Origin: Hungateiclostridiaceae bacterium UBA3922
GTDB lineage: Bacteria; Bacillota; Clostridia; Acetivibrionales; DTU013
Length of the DNA: 8,337 nucleotides
Assembly (NCBI GenBank): GCA_002386045.1
Contig: DGEQ01000029.1
Location: 1 to 8,337, forward strand
Direction of reading: 5' to 3'
In this document: positions 1-6,594 of the stretch, piece by piece
How the letters are laid out: every line of letters starts with the position of its first letter
Position numbering within the stretch: position 1 is the stretch's first letter
The notes under the pieces: generated by a model
What the model was told of the DNA's origin: nothing
Database searches by the model: none
What the model saw: only the letters and a program-made list of their open reading frames with translations
Translations under genes and position numbers: made by a program

Positions 1-90
1 AGTTGGATCTGCGGCAAGAATGAAATCAGAGTCTGTTAGTGTTTCCATAGTTTTACCGGGATAGGGTCTGTACGGTTGTATCATATGTTA
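1..90. other. Left flank, possible start of a divergent gene
   Basis: This edge holds no gene I can name. On the minus strand a frame is open from an ATG at 84 to the window edge (28 codons), with a second in-frame ATG at 48; its residues from the second Met read METLTDSDFILAADPT. It looks protein-like and would be divergent from the kinase, but neither start has a clear ribosome site. On the plus strand one frame is also open from base 2 to a TAG at 62-64 and could be the tail of an upstream gene. The two readings exclude each other and the stretch is too short to decide. Confidence 0.25.
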
Positions 91-119
91 TTGACATAAT
101 GGAATAAGAAAAATAAAAT
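91..119 (+). promoter_or_regulatory. Promoter of the kinase-regulator unit
   Basis: A consensus -35 box TTGACA (91-96) is followed by a 17-bp spacer and a -10 box TAAAAT (114-119, five of six consensus bases). Transcription would start near 126, about 30 nt before the kinase start codon. The -10 and the predicted start lie inside an AT-rich repeat tract described separately, so a protein bound there would block the promoter. Confidence 0.75.
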
Positions 120-142
120 AATAATAAACAGCAATAAACGAA
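103..142 (+). promoter_or_regulatory. Putative operator, 10-bp direct repeats over the start site
   Basis: AATAAAC occurs at 123-129 and again at 133-139, exactly 10 bp apart. Weaker AATAA-type copies lie at 103 and 112. The best unit, AATAAACGAA at 133-142, matches 9 of 10 bases of the unit AATAAACGAT found at the dehydrogenase and epimerase promoters. The tract covers the -10 box and the predicted transcription start, a typical repressor position. The natural candidate ligand is the DeoR-family protein encoded at 1767-2567, though binding is inferred only from the shared motif. Confidence 0.5.
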
Positions 143-157
143 AAAGGAGACTCTGCA

Positions 158-1699
158 GTGAACTCATATGTAATAGGAATCGATATAGGAACACAGGGAA
201 CAAAAGCTGCGCTTTTTAATGAAGATATGGAAATGATCGCAACGGCATTCGAGGCATCGAAGCTGATATCGCCAAAGCCGGGGACTGTCTGGCAGGAGCC
301 GGATGACCTGTACGCTTCATGTGCGGCAACCATAAGGGAATTGCTGGACAAATCAGGTGTCGCGGCGAAAGACGTGGCGGCTGTGGGGATCGATGGCCAG
401 ATGGCCGGGATCATGGGAATAGATGAGAGCGGAGAGGCATCGACATACTACGATTCATGGCTTGACACCAGATGCGGTAAATATATGGAAGAGATGCGCT
501 CCAGGGCAGGTAAGCGCATAATCGAACTGAGCGGCGGACCTGCCACATATGTACATGGCCCCAAGATACTCTGGTGGAAAAATGAGCATCCGGAGGCATA
601 TGAGAAGACCGCAAGATTTGTCATGCCGCAGGCCTATGTGGTGGGCAGGATGACCGGGCTTTCAGCCAGTGAAGCATATTTTGACTATACTCATCTGCAT
701 TTTTCATGCCTGGCTGACAATGCCGGCAAACGCTGGTCAGATGAACTGCTGGAAACCTTTGATATAGACAAGAGCAAGATGCCGCGGATCGTATCTCCCT
801 TTGAGGTGGTCGGCAGGGTCACGAAGGACTTTGCAGCAATATCCGGACTTGTTGAGGGGATCCCCGTGGTGGCAGGCTGTGGAGACACGGCCGCGAGCAC
901 GTTTGGATCAGGGATGTTCGACAGGGGGCAGATACTGGATTGCGCAGGTACTGCGTCTGTTTTGTGCAGCGTTGTTGACAGTTTTGTACCGGACGTTGAG
1001 AATGAGACGCTGACGATGATGAGAAGCCCTGTTGACGGGCTGTTTCTGCCACTGGCCTATATCAGCGGCGGAGGGATGTGTGTTCGCTGGTTCCGGGATA
1101 CGCTGAGTGGAAAGCCTGCTGCCAGCTACGATGTACTGGAGAAGGAGGCCGGACCTGTCGAGCCCGGAAGTGAAGGATTGTATTTTATACCGCACTTTTC
1201 AGGAAGAGTGCTGCCGAGCAACACCGATCTGAAGGGCTCATGGCTGGGACTGGATTTCAAACATACCCGCGGACATATGTACCGGGCTGTCATGGAATCG
1301 ATAGCGTATGAATACAAGTTCTATCTGTCCGTCCTGCGGAGTCTGTACCCGGATGATGACTTCAGAAGCATGGTTACCATCGGCGGTGGAGCCAAATCCG
1401 CACTTTTCAGCCAGATCAAGGCAGATGTGCTCGGTGTCGATGTTATGGTATTTGAAACAGGCGAAACTGCTCTGCTGGGCAGTGCTGTGATAGCAGCATG
1501 CGGCGTGGGGATGCTGTCCGACTACAAACAGCCGATACGCCGGGTCATGAAAAAGAGAGCGGAATATCTCTCTGATGCTGAGAAGCACAGGGCTTACAGT
1601 TTTTATGCAGATGCTTACCTGAAGGCCATCGATCAGGTGACGCCGTTTTATAATTCAGTGGCTCAGAAGGGTTCTTCCGCGCAGAGCCAGATAGGTTGA
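158..1699 (+). CDS. FGGY-family carbohydrate kinase, xylulokinase-like
   Basis: This 513-residue cytoplasmic protein has the usual length and order of an FGGY kinase, a family that transfers phosphate from ATP to a sugar or polyol. The N-terminal phosphate-binding loop is DIGTQGTK (residues 9-16). The substrate-region motif is DGQMAG (79-84). The likely catalytic base is D243 in GCGDTAAS, as in xylulokinases. Further on come CAGTASV (about 260) and the C-terminal family signature starting GGGAKS (409-414). Xylulokinases normally carry His in GQMHG; here the position is Ala83, so D-xylulose should not be assumed as substrate. The GTG start is supported by AAAGGAG at 143-149, 8 nt upstream, and the next residues fit the family N-terminus. 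It is first in its unit and lies 67 nt before the DeoR regulator, which probably senses the phosphorylated product or a related metabolite. Confidence 0.93.
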   Translation: MNSYVIGIDIGTQGTKAALFNEDMEMIATAFEASKLISPKPGTVWQEPDDLYASCAATIRELLDKSGVAAKDVAAVGIDGQMAGIMGIDESGEASTYYDSWLDTRCGKYMEEMRSRAGKRIIELSGGPATYVHGPKILWWKNEHPEAYEKTARFVMPQAYVVGRMTGLSASEAYFDYTHLHFSCLADNAGKRWSDELLETFDIDKSKMPRIVSPFEVVGRVTKDFAAISGLVEGIPVVAGCGDTAASTFGSGMFDRGQILDCAGTASVLCSVVDSFVPDVENETLTMMRSPVDGLFLPLAYISGGGMCVRWFRDTLSGKPAASYDVLEKEAGPVEPGSEGLYFIPHFSGRVLPSNTDLKGSWLGLDFKHTRGHMYRAVMESIAYEYKFYLSVLRSLYPDDDFRSMVTIGGGAKSALFSQIKADVLGVDVMVFETGETALLGSAVIAACGVGMLSDYKQPIRRVMKKRAEYLSDAEKHRAYSFYADAYLKAIDQVTPFYNSVAQKGSSAQSQIG

Positions 1700-1711
1700 T
1701 TTTGCTCATTC

Positions 1712-1732
1712 CAACGGGGCCACCGCCCGTTG
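1712..1732 (+). other. Intercistronic hairpin
   Basis: A perfect 7-bp stem, CAACGGG (1712-1718) with CCCGTTG (1726-1732), encloses a 7-nt loop between the kinase stop and the regulator start. Only three T residues follow, so it is not a convincing full terminator. It may partly attenuate read-through into the regulator gene or protect the kinase transcript from 3' decay. Confidence 0.5.
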
Positions 1733-1766
1733 TTTGGAGATAATGAAGGGTAAAGGAGCATAAATT

Positions 1767-2567
1767 ATGGCGAAGCAAACCGGAGCGATGCTGGCTCAAG
1801 TGCGTCAGCAGGCTATTGCTGAACTGGTCCACAAAATGGGCAACATCACTGTCAACGATCTTTGTACAAAATTCAACGTGTCACCGGCTACGATCAGAAA
1901 CGATCTGCGCAGCCTGGAAAGCCGCAGCATCATCAAGCGCACCCACGGAGGTGCCATCAGCACGAGCAAAATGGTATATGAACTGAGCACGGTTCAGAAG
2001 GAAGTCCAATGTATCGATGAAAAGAGGGCGATAGCACAGGCTGCAATGGAATTTATACAGGAGGGCGATGCGATAGCGCTCGATTCGGGCACTACGACTT
2101 TTGAACTTGCCCGGCTGCTGACAAACATCAAGAATCTTACGGTAGTTACGAATGATTTGCAGATCGCATCATGGCTTGAGCAGAATTCTTCGGTGAACAT
2201 AATGCTTGCGGGCGGACAGGTGCGGCGAAATTTCCGATGCACCACAGGTCAGTCGGCTCTGGATATGCTTGCGATGCTGCATGTTGACAAAGCATTTATT
2301 GCAGTTAACGGGGTGAGCATAAAAAACGGACTCACCACACCTGCTATGGACATGGCCTATATAAAGAAACAGATGATAGACTCTGCAGACAAGGTGATAC
2401 TACTTGCAGACAGCAGCAAAATAGGACGGACCGCATTTGTGACTTATTCTCCTGTTTCAGTGCTGGATGTAATGATCACGGATGAACATGCCGACAAGGG
2501 GTTTGTGGAATCGCTGCGCAGTGCGGGAGTCAATGTGGTGAGCGCAAAGGCCGCCGTTATGGGTTGA
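1767..2567 (+). CDS. DeoR-family transcriptional regulator
   Basis: This 266-residue protein has the standard size and two-part build of a DeoR-family sugar regulator. The N-terminal winged helix-turn-helix (about residues 11-63) carries the family signature SPATIRNDLRSLE followed by KRTHGGA. The C-terminal sensor domain, related to ribose-5-phosphate isomerase, shows the phosphosugar loop DSGTTT (106-111), then VTND, LAGGQVRR, DKAFIAVNGVS, ILLADSSKIG and MITDE. Family members are mostly repressors released by phosphorylated sugar intermediates. The ATG is preceded by AAAGGAG at 1752-1758. No separate promoter is evident in the 67-nt gap after the kinase, so the two genes are probably co-transcribed and the regulator would control its own expression through the repeats at 103-142. 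The 10-bp direct repeats at all three promoters are its likely targets, by inference from proximity. Confidence 0.95.
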   Translation: MAKQTGAMLAQVRQQAIAELVHKMGNITVNDLCTKFNVSPATIRNDLRSLESRSIIKRTHGGAISTSKMVYELSTVQKEVQCIDEKRAIAQAAMEFIQEGDAIALDSGTTTFELARLLTNIKNLTVVTNDLQIASWLEQNSSVNIMLAGGQVRRNFRCTTGQSALDMLAMLHVDKAFIAVNGVSIKNGLTTPAMDMAYIKKQMIDSADKVILLADSSKIGRTAFVTYSPVSVLDVMITDEHADKGFVESLRSAGVNVVSAKAAVMG

Positions 2568-2580
2568 AGCTGAAGAGGTG

Positions 2581-2650
2581 AAAGCGGATGGTAACGTTCC
2601 TCGGCCAGGCGGGTATATCCGCTGCCGGGGAGTGTCACCATCCGCTTTTT
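2581..2650 (+). terminator. Intrinsic terminator with long hairpin
   Basis: A perfect 12-bp outer stem pairs AAAGCGGATGGT (2581-2592) with ACCATCCGCTTT (2637-2648), ending in five T residues (2646-2650). The 44-nt interior can fold further: CCTCGGC near 2599 can pair with GCCGGGG near 2624, with one G-U pair. It lies 13 nt after the DeoR stop codon and closes the kinase-regulator unit. An open reading frame crossing it (2578-2892) is not believable as a gene. Confidence 0.85.
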
Positions 2651-2672
2651 GTTGGGGGATGTCAACAGTAAC

Positions 2673-2714
2673 AAAAAGCGCATGTCGGTATTTTAACCTG
2701 GCATGCGCTTTTTT
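2673..2714. terminator. Second terminator, probably bidirectional
   Basis: A perfect 12-bp stem pairs AAAAAGCGCATG (2673-2684) with CATGCGCTTTTT (2702-2713). Inside it, GGT (2687-2689) can pair with ACC (2696-2698). Flanking A and T tracts make it readable as a terminator from either strand. It lies 22 nt after the first terminator, so the two act in tandem and insulate the dehydrogenase promoter from upstream transcription. Confidence 0.85.
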
Positions 2715-2860
2715 GGCACTGTTATTCAGCAGTACAATATATCTCCCGGAGGTGCAGGGTATTCCTCAAGAGTGCATGTCATTACCAAATATCCCAGATA
2801 TACCCGGCGATGAGGAGTGTTGGCACACTGTTTTCAGCAGGGAAATGTTTCCAATATCCA
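2715..2860. other. Intergenic stretch with a short imperfect direct repeat
   Basis: No believable gene lies between the second terminator and the operator array; the only long frame overlaps both terminators and lacks a ribosome site. A 15-16-bp sequence is repeated: CACTGTTATTCAGCAG at 2717-2732 and CACTGTTTTCAGCAG at 2826-2840, differing by one inserted or deleted base, 109 bp apart. I see no RNA structure or mobile-element hallmark that explains it. Confidence 0.4.
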
Positions 2861-2900
2861 GTAAACCGATAATAAACGATAAAATTCGATAAAAAACGAT
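2861..2900 (+). promoter_or_regulatory. Operator array, four 10-bp direct repeats
   Basis: Four consecutive 10-bp units fill 2861-2900 with no gaps, each ending in CGAT. They start at 2861, 2871, 2881 and 2891, with consensus awAAAnCGAT. The 2871 unit is AATAAACGAT. A 10-bp period puts every copy on the same face of the helix. The last base of the fourth unit is the first base of the -35 box, so the array sits directly upstream of the promoter. DeoR-family regulators are known to use direct-repeat operators, and the local DeoR protein is the best candidate ligand; this assignment is inferred. A position abutting -35 allows either repression or activation. Confidence 0.7.
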
Positions 2901-2928
2901 TGAATCTTTATTGTCAAAAGGTTATAAT
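2900..2928 (+). promoter_or_regulatory. Promoter of the dehydrogenase-isomerase unit
   Basis: A -35 box TTGAAT (2900-2905, four of six consensus bases), a 17-bp spacer and a perfect -10 box TATAAT (2923-2928) predict a start near 2935. The leader before the dehydrogenase ATG would be only about 28 nt. The promoter is in direct contact with the operator array at 2861-2900. Confidence 0.8.
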
Positions 2929-2962
2929 AATATCAAAAAGGGTTGACAGGAGCTAACGGAAT

Positions 2963-3982
2963 ATGAACAGACGTGATTTAGGTATTTGTTTGATCGGATG
3001 TGGACGTGCCGGGATGATCCATGCCCGTAATTTTATGAACAAGGTCCCGGGTGCACGTATGACTGCAGTTGTTGACGTAGTCGAGGATGCGGCAAAGGCT
3101 GCCGCAGCGGAGCTGGGTATCAGCAAATGGTATACGGATTACAGGCAGATCCTGGACGACAAGGATGTCGATGCTGTAGTAGTTGTTTCTCCTACCAATC
3201 TGCACAGGGATATAGTTATCGATTGCGCTAACGCAAAAAAACATATCTTCTGCGAGAAACCCATGGCAATGAATACACAGGAATGTGACGAAATGATCGA
3301 AGCATGTGAAAAAAATGGCGTAAAGCTGCAGATAGGCTTTATGCGCCGCTTCGATGAAAGCTTCGTGGAAGCCAGGAGGCTGCTTGATGCAGGGGTCATA
3401 GGAGATCTGGTCCAGATCCATTCCTGTACCCGTGGTCCGAGCAAGCCCCGCCCGTGGATGTACGACCTGAAAAAATCCAACGGCATACTTGCTGAAGTCA
3501 ACAGCCATGATATTGATTCGATACGCTGGTTCGCAGGCAGTGAGATAAAGGAATTGTACGCAGTGGCGGGCAACTTCAGAAATCCGGAGGCCAAAGCCGA
3601 ATATCCCGATTATTATGACAGTGTGCTGATGAATGGCGTTTTTGAGAACGGCGTACAGTTTTCGATCGACGGTGCGGCATATGTCCAGTACGGATATGAT
3701 TCAAAGATGGAGATAGTAGGCACGAAAGGAGTCCTGCAGGTAGGCAGGTCGGATGCCAATTTCGTCAAATGCACCACTGTGGACAATGGTACCTCGACTC
3801 CATTTATAAGCAGCTGGATGGTACTCTTTGAGGATGCGTATCTTGCAGAAGACATCGCATTTGCAGAAGCGATACTCAATGATACTGAAACAGCAGTAAC
3901 AGGTTGGGACGGAAGGCAGGCAGTGAGTATAGTCGAAGCGGGCAATCGTTCTATAAAGGAAAAATGTATAGTGAGATTGTAA
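2963..3982 (+). CDS. Gfo/Idh/MocA-family NAD(P)-dependent dehydrogenase
   Basis: The 339-residue cytoplasmic protein has the normal family length. An N-terminal Rossmann fold carries GCGRAG (12-17) and an acidic residue, D38, at the end of the second strand, which favours NAD over NADP. The family motif EKP (98-100) contains the catalytic Lys99. In the C-terminal domain the motif EVNSHDID (178-185) gives H182, the presumed catalytic His. In inositol dehydrogenases an Asp lies four residues before this His; here it is Glu178. Relatives oxidise inositols, sugars or sugar derivatives. Substrate is unknown here; a myo-inositol role is not supported because no iol-type genes are visible nearby. 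AGGAG at 2948-2952 lies 10 nt before the ATG. It leads an operon with the zinc dehydrogenase and the isomerase-like gene. Confidence 0.92.
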   Translation: MNRRDLGICLIGCGRAGMIHARNFMNKVPGARMTAVVDVVEDAAKAAAAELGISKWYTDYRQILDDKDVDAVVVVSPTNLHRDIVIDCANAKKHIFCEKPMAMNTQECDEMIEACEKNGVKLQIGFMRRFDESFVEARRLLDAGVIGDLVQIHSCTRGPSKPRPWMYDLKKSNGILAEVNSHDIDSIRWFAGSEIKELYAVAGNFRNPEAKAEYPDYYDSVLMNGVFENGVQFSIDGAAYVQYGYDSKMEIVGTKGVLQVGRSDANFVKCTTVDNGTSTPFISSWMVLFEDAYLAEDIAFAEAILNDTETAVTGWDGRQAVSIVEAGNRSIKEKCIVRL

Positions 3983-4073
3983 ACAGCAGGATCATCAGCA
4001 GGCAAGAAAACAGGTTGGCAGGCAGTGGAGGCAGGATTATTCGAGTGCCGGAAGGCGTAAAGGAGGGTCATGA

Positions 4074-5111
4074 ATGCTCAGTTTAAAGCTTTACGGTCCC
4101 AACGACATAAGATTGACGGAAACCGATATACCAGTGATCGACGACAATGAGCTGCTTTTGAAAACGGAAGCGGCAGCTTTGTGCGGAACCGACATCAGGA
4201 TGTGGCAAAACGGATACAAAGGTGTGGATGAGGATCATCCCCTTACATTGGGCCATGAGTTTGCCGGGACCATTGTCAAGGTTGGAAAGAATGTACCATT
4301 TTATAAAGAAGGCATGAAGGTGGCTATGCAGCCCAATATCGGCTGCGGCATATGTGATCGCTGTGTATCAGGTGATTTTCACCTCTGTGAGGATTACCGC
4401 GCATTCGGGATAAATATGGACGGCGCATTTGCAGAATATGTAAAAATACCTGCAGATGCCGTACTGCGCGGAAACCTGATGCTGCTGCCCGAAGGGGTGA
4501 CCGCGGAGGAAGCGGCAGTGACTGAGCCTCTTTCCTGCGCATACAACGGCTTCACAAAATGTTTTGTAAAACCAGGCGAATATGCGCTTGTGGTCGGTGC
4601 AGGACCTATAGGAGTCAGTCATGCGATGCTGCTCCACATGGCAGGGGCCTCGGTGCTGATGAACGACCTTTCCCGGGAAAGGCTGGATATGTGCAAGAAA
4701 ATAATGCCGTATATCGAGACTTACAGCGGAAATGACCTGGCAGGCTTCGTAAAAGACTGGACCAGGGGTCGCGGTCTCGACATAGCTATCACCGCGTGTC
4801 CGGTACCGCAGGTGCAGTCAGCGGTACTGCCTATGATGAATTACGGGGGAAGGGTGAACTTTTTTGGCGGCATACCGGCTGACAAACAGCCTGTCCCCAT
4901 CGATACGAACATCGTGCATTACAGGGAGCTCTATTTGACCGGGTCGACCAGATCCAGCATTGCACAGTTCCGAAAGACACTCGAATTCGTATCGCAGGGT
5001 CTGATAGATGTGAAATCCATGATAACAGACCGTTATGAATTGAAGGATATTAAAACGGCTTTTGAAAACGTACGGGCTGCTAAGGGTATTAAGCATATCA
5101 TCACGTTCTGA
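4074..5111 (+). CDS. Zinc-dependent medium-chain dehydrogenase, polyol/threonine dehydrogenase-like
   Basis: This 345-residue oxidoreductase would interconvert a secondary alcohol and a ketone on a sugar or polyol. Catalytic-zinc residues are C37, H61 and E62 (in GHEFAG), with E151 in EPLSCA as a further candidate. The structural-zinc lobe has all four Cys: C91, C94, C97 and C105. The Rossmann fold shows GAGPIG (175-180), and D198 at the end of the second strand predicts NAD preference, as in sorbitol dehydrogenases. The ATG at 4074 is preceded by AAGGAGG at 4060-4066, 7 nt away; an ATG at 4070 is in another frame. It follows the Gfo/Idh gene by 91 nt with no terminator and is probably co-transcribed. 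Two oxidoreductases side by side suggest oxidation then reduction on the same carbon skeleton, or two alternative substrates; this is inference. Confidence 0.92.
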   Translation: MLSLKLYGPNDIRLTETDIPVIDDNELLLKTEAAALCGTDIRMWQNGYKGVDEDHPLTLGHEFAGTIVKVGKNVPFYKEGMKVAMQPNIGCGICDRCVSGDFHLCEDYRAFGINMDGAFAEYVKIPADAVLRGNLMLLPEGVTAEEAAVTEPLSCAYNGFTKCFVKPGEYALVVGAGPIGVSHAMLLHMAGASVLMNDLSRERLDMCKKIMPYIETYSGNDLAGFVKDWTRGRGLDIAITACPVPQVQSAVLPMMNYGGRVNFFGGIPADKQPVPIDTNIVHYRELYLTGSTRSSIAQFRKTLEFVSQGLIDVKSMITDRYELKDIKTAFENVRAAKGIKHIITF

Positions 5112-5162
5112 TAAGCTGCCCGGATATAGATCGTTATTTTAATGTACTGGGAGGTTTGACAA

Positions 5163-6491
5163 ATGAAAGTACGTCTGGTTCCATTGTATTTTGCCGAAGC
5201 CAATGAAAGGGAAAGGCAGGAGTTTCAGGAACAGATGGCGCGACTTCGGGATTTTTACGGGGAAGTTGCTGAATTCCTGCCCGAGGTATGTGTGGGTGAC
5301 CCGATACCTGAAGCGGATGCCATAGTTTTTCCGCAACTGATCTTTGCGGCATTTCGGCATGATGATGAGATGAAATCCTATAATCTGCCTATGATCGTGC
5401 TCACGTCCCGGTTTGGGACCGTTGAGATGTGGGACTGGGAAATCGTTACGTATCTGCGGGATTTGGGCTGCACGGTATTTTCACCTTACAGCATCGAAAT
5501 GGCCAAAACTGTCATGCGGGCTATCGCTGTCAAACGCAGCCTGAAGCAGGGAGCCAAATTCCTGATGTTCCAGGATTCGCCCGGTGAAGGCATGCAGGCG
5601 AACATTTTCAAGCGCTTTTACTGGTGGGAGAAGGAAAGCACGGAAATGATGGAGGAAGTTTTCGGCTGCAAGCTGATATACCGCAGCTGGAAAGAAGTAG
5701 GTGACCGTGCGAAGCAGATCTCAGATGAAGAGGCACTGAAGGTAAGTGCGGATTGGGATATCGACCAGGAAGGCGTCAGCCAGATGGCGTTCCTGCGCGC
5801 AGTCAAGATATATATCGCGGTGAAGGAAGTCATTGATGAGATAGGAGATGTGGCAGGGGTAGGATCCAACTGCCTGAATGAATCGTTCAATTGTGACACT
5901 ACGCCTTGCCTGGCGTGGAATATGCTGTTCGAACGAGATAATATCATATGGGCATGTGAAGGCGATACGCTGACATTGCTTTCGACATATATAATTTATC
6001 GCACCATCGAAAAGCCTATAATGATGACGAATCTGTATCCGTTTCTGGTGGGCATGGCTGCCCTCGCACATGAGAAGATCGACAAGTTCCCTGATATAGA
6101 GGATCCTGACAATCATGCACTTGGGGTCCACTGCGGCTATTTCGGTCTTGCGCCGAGGAGCTTTTGTACCGAGTGGACACTGCGGCCAAAGGTTCTTGAG
6201 ATCGTGAACGACGATGCTATTATGGTAGACTGCCGCTTCCCCAAAGGAAAAGTGACATTGGCCAAGATATATCCCGGTTTCAGGAAGCTGAGCGTCATCG
6301 AGGCGGAAATAGAAGACTATGTCCAGTATCCGGGCTCTGATTGCAGGAATGGTGCATTGATACGCTATAAGGACGGGCATAAGGTGATGGATGAGCTGTG
6401 CTCTCACCATTCCCTCATAATAGTCGGTGACGTAAGACCGCAGCTCAGACAGTTGGCAAAGGTATTCGGTTTCAGTGTGACGGAAATGTAG
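5163..6491 (+). CDS. L-fucose/L-arabinose isomerase superfamily protein, short form
   Basis: The 442-residue protein resembles the FucI/AraA fold superfamily of metal-dependent aldose-ketose isomerases. The best evidence is the block NCLNESFNCDTTPCLAWN followed by WACEGDTLTLLSTY, which matches the metal-site region of that superfamily. Candidate metal ligands are E240, E266 or D268, and H323 in HCGYFG. E240 and E266 are 26 residues apart, close to the spacing of the equivalent acidic ligands in AraA (27) and FucI (24). It is shorter than AraA (about 500) and FucI (about 590), so it is not an orthologue of either. The N-terminal half is not recognisable to me. GGGAGG at 5149-5154 supports the ATG. 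It is the last gene of its unit, 51 nt after the zinc dehydrogenase. Isomerase activity is likely; the substrate, and whether it acts on a free sugar or an oxidised derivative, are unknown. Confidence 0.8.
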   Translation: MKVRLVPLYFAEANERERQEFQEQMARLRDFYGEVAEFLPEVCVGDPIPEADAIVFPQLIFAAFRHDDEMKSYNLPMIVLTSRFGTVEMWDWEIVTYLRDLGCTVFSPYSIEMAKTVMRAIAVKRSLKQGAKFLMFQDSPGEGMQANIFKRFYWWEKESTEMMEEVFGCKLIYRSWKEVGDRAKQISDEEALKVSADWDIDQEGVSQMAFLRAVKIYIAVKEVIDEIGDVAGVGSNCLNESFNCDTTPCLAWNMLFERDNIIWACEGDTLTLLSTYIIYRTIEKPIMMTNLYPFLVGMAALAHEKIDKFPDIEDPDNHALGVHCGYFGLAPRSFCTEWTLRPKVLEIVNDDAIMVDCRFPKGKVTLAKIYPGFRKLSVIEAEIEDYVQYPGSDCRNGALIRYKDGHKVMDELCSHHSLIIVGDVRPQLRQLAKVFGFSVTEM

Positions 6492-6542
6492 TTGGAGCAT
6501 ACAGGTAGGTATTTATCTCATCAGGTCATAGCTGAAGTTTAT

Positions 6543-6594
6543 TGCCCCGCGGCGCCTGGGAGCCTGCGCACCCCGGTGCCGCGGGGCATTGATT
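6543..6594 (+). terminator. GC-rich terminator after the isomerase-like gene
   Basis: A perfect 11-bp stem pairs TGCCCCGCGGC (6543-6553) with GCCGCGGGGCA (6578-6588). Its interior extends it further, with GCC near 6554 opposite GGT at 6575-6577 and a G run opposite a C run. The downstream TTGATTTT is an imperfect T tract. It lies 51 nt after the stop codon and ends the dehydrogenase-isomerase unit. Confidence 0.8.

Noticed and set aside
2578..2892. 104-codon open frame between the regulator and the dehydrogenase gene
   Set aside because: It runs through both terminators and most of the operator array, lacks a ribosome site, and its translation resembles no family.
2861..2900. Reading the 10-bp repeats as a CRISPR array or an origin iteron set
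   Set aside because: There are no spacers between units, the units are too short, and there are no replication genes; their position against a -35 box fits an operator better.
2943..2948. A second TTGACA just upstream of the dehydrogenase start
   Set aside because: It has no -10 box at a suitable distance and overlaps the ribosome site; the TTGAAT/TATAAT pair upstream is much better placed.
2978..3594. Minus-strand open frames of 151 and 176 codons
   Set aside because: They are antisense to the well-supported Gfo/Idh gene, and their translations are Cys/His/Ser-rich without family motifs.
3983..4073. Similarity between the spacer after the dehydrogenase gene and the end of that gene (shared ACAGGTTGG and GGCAGGCAGTG words)
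   Set aside because: The words are short, appear in changed spacing and are G/A-rich; this is not enough to claim a duplication.
5721..6500. Long (259-codon) minus-strand open frame
   Set aside because: It is the antisense shadow of the isomerase-like gene and shows no domain motif or ribosome site.
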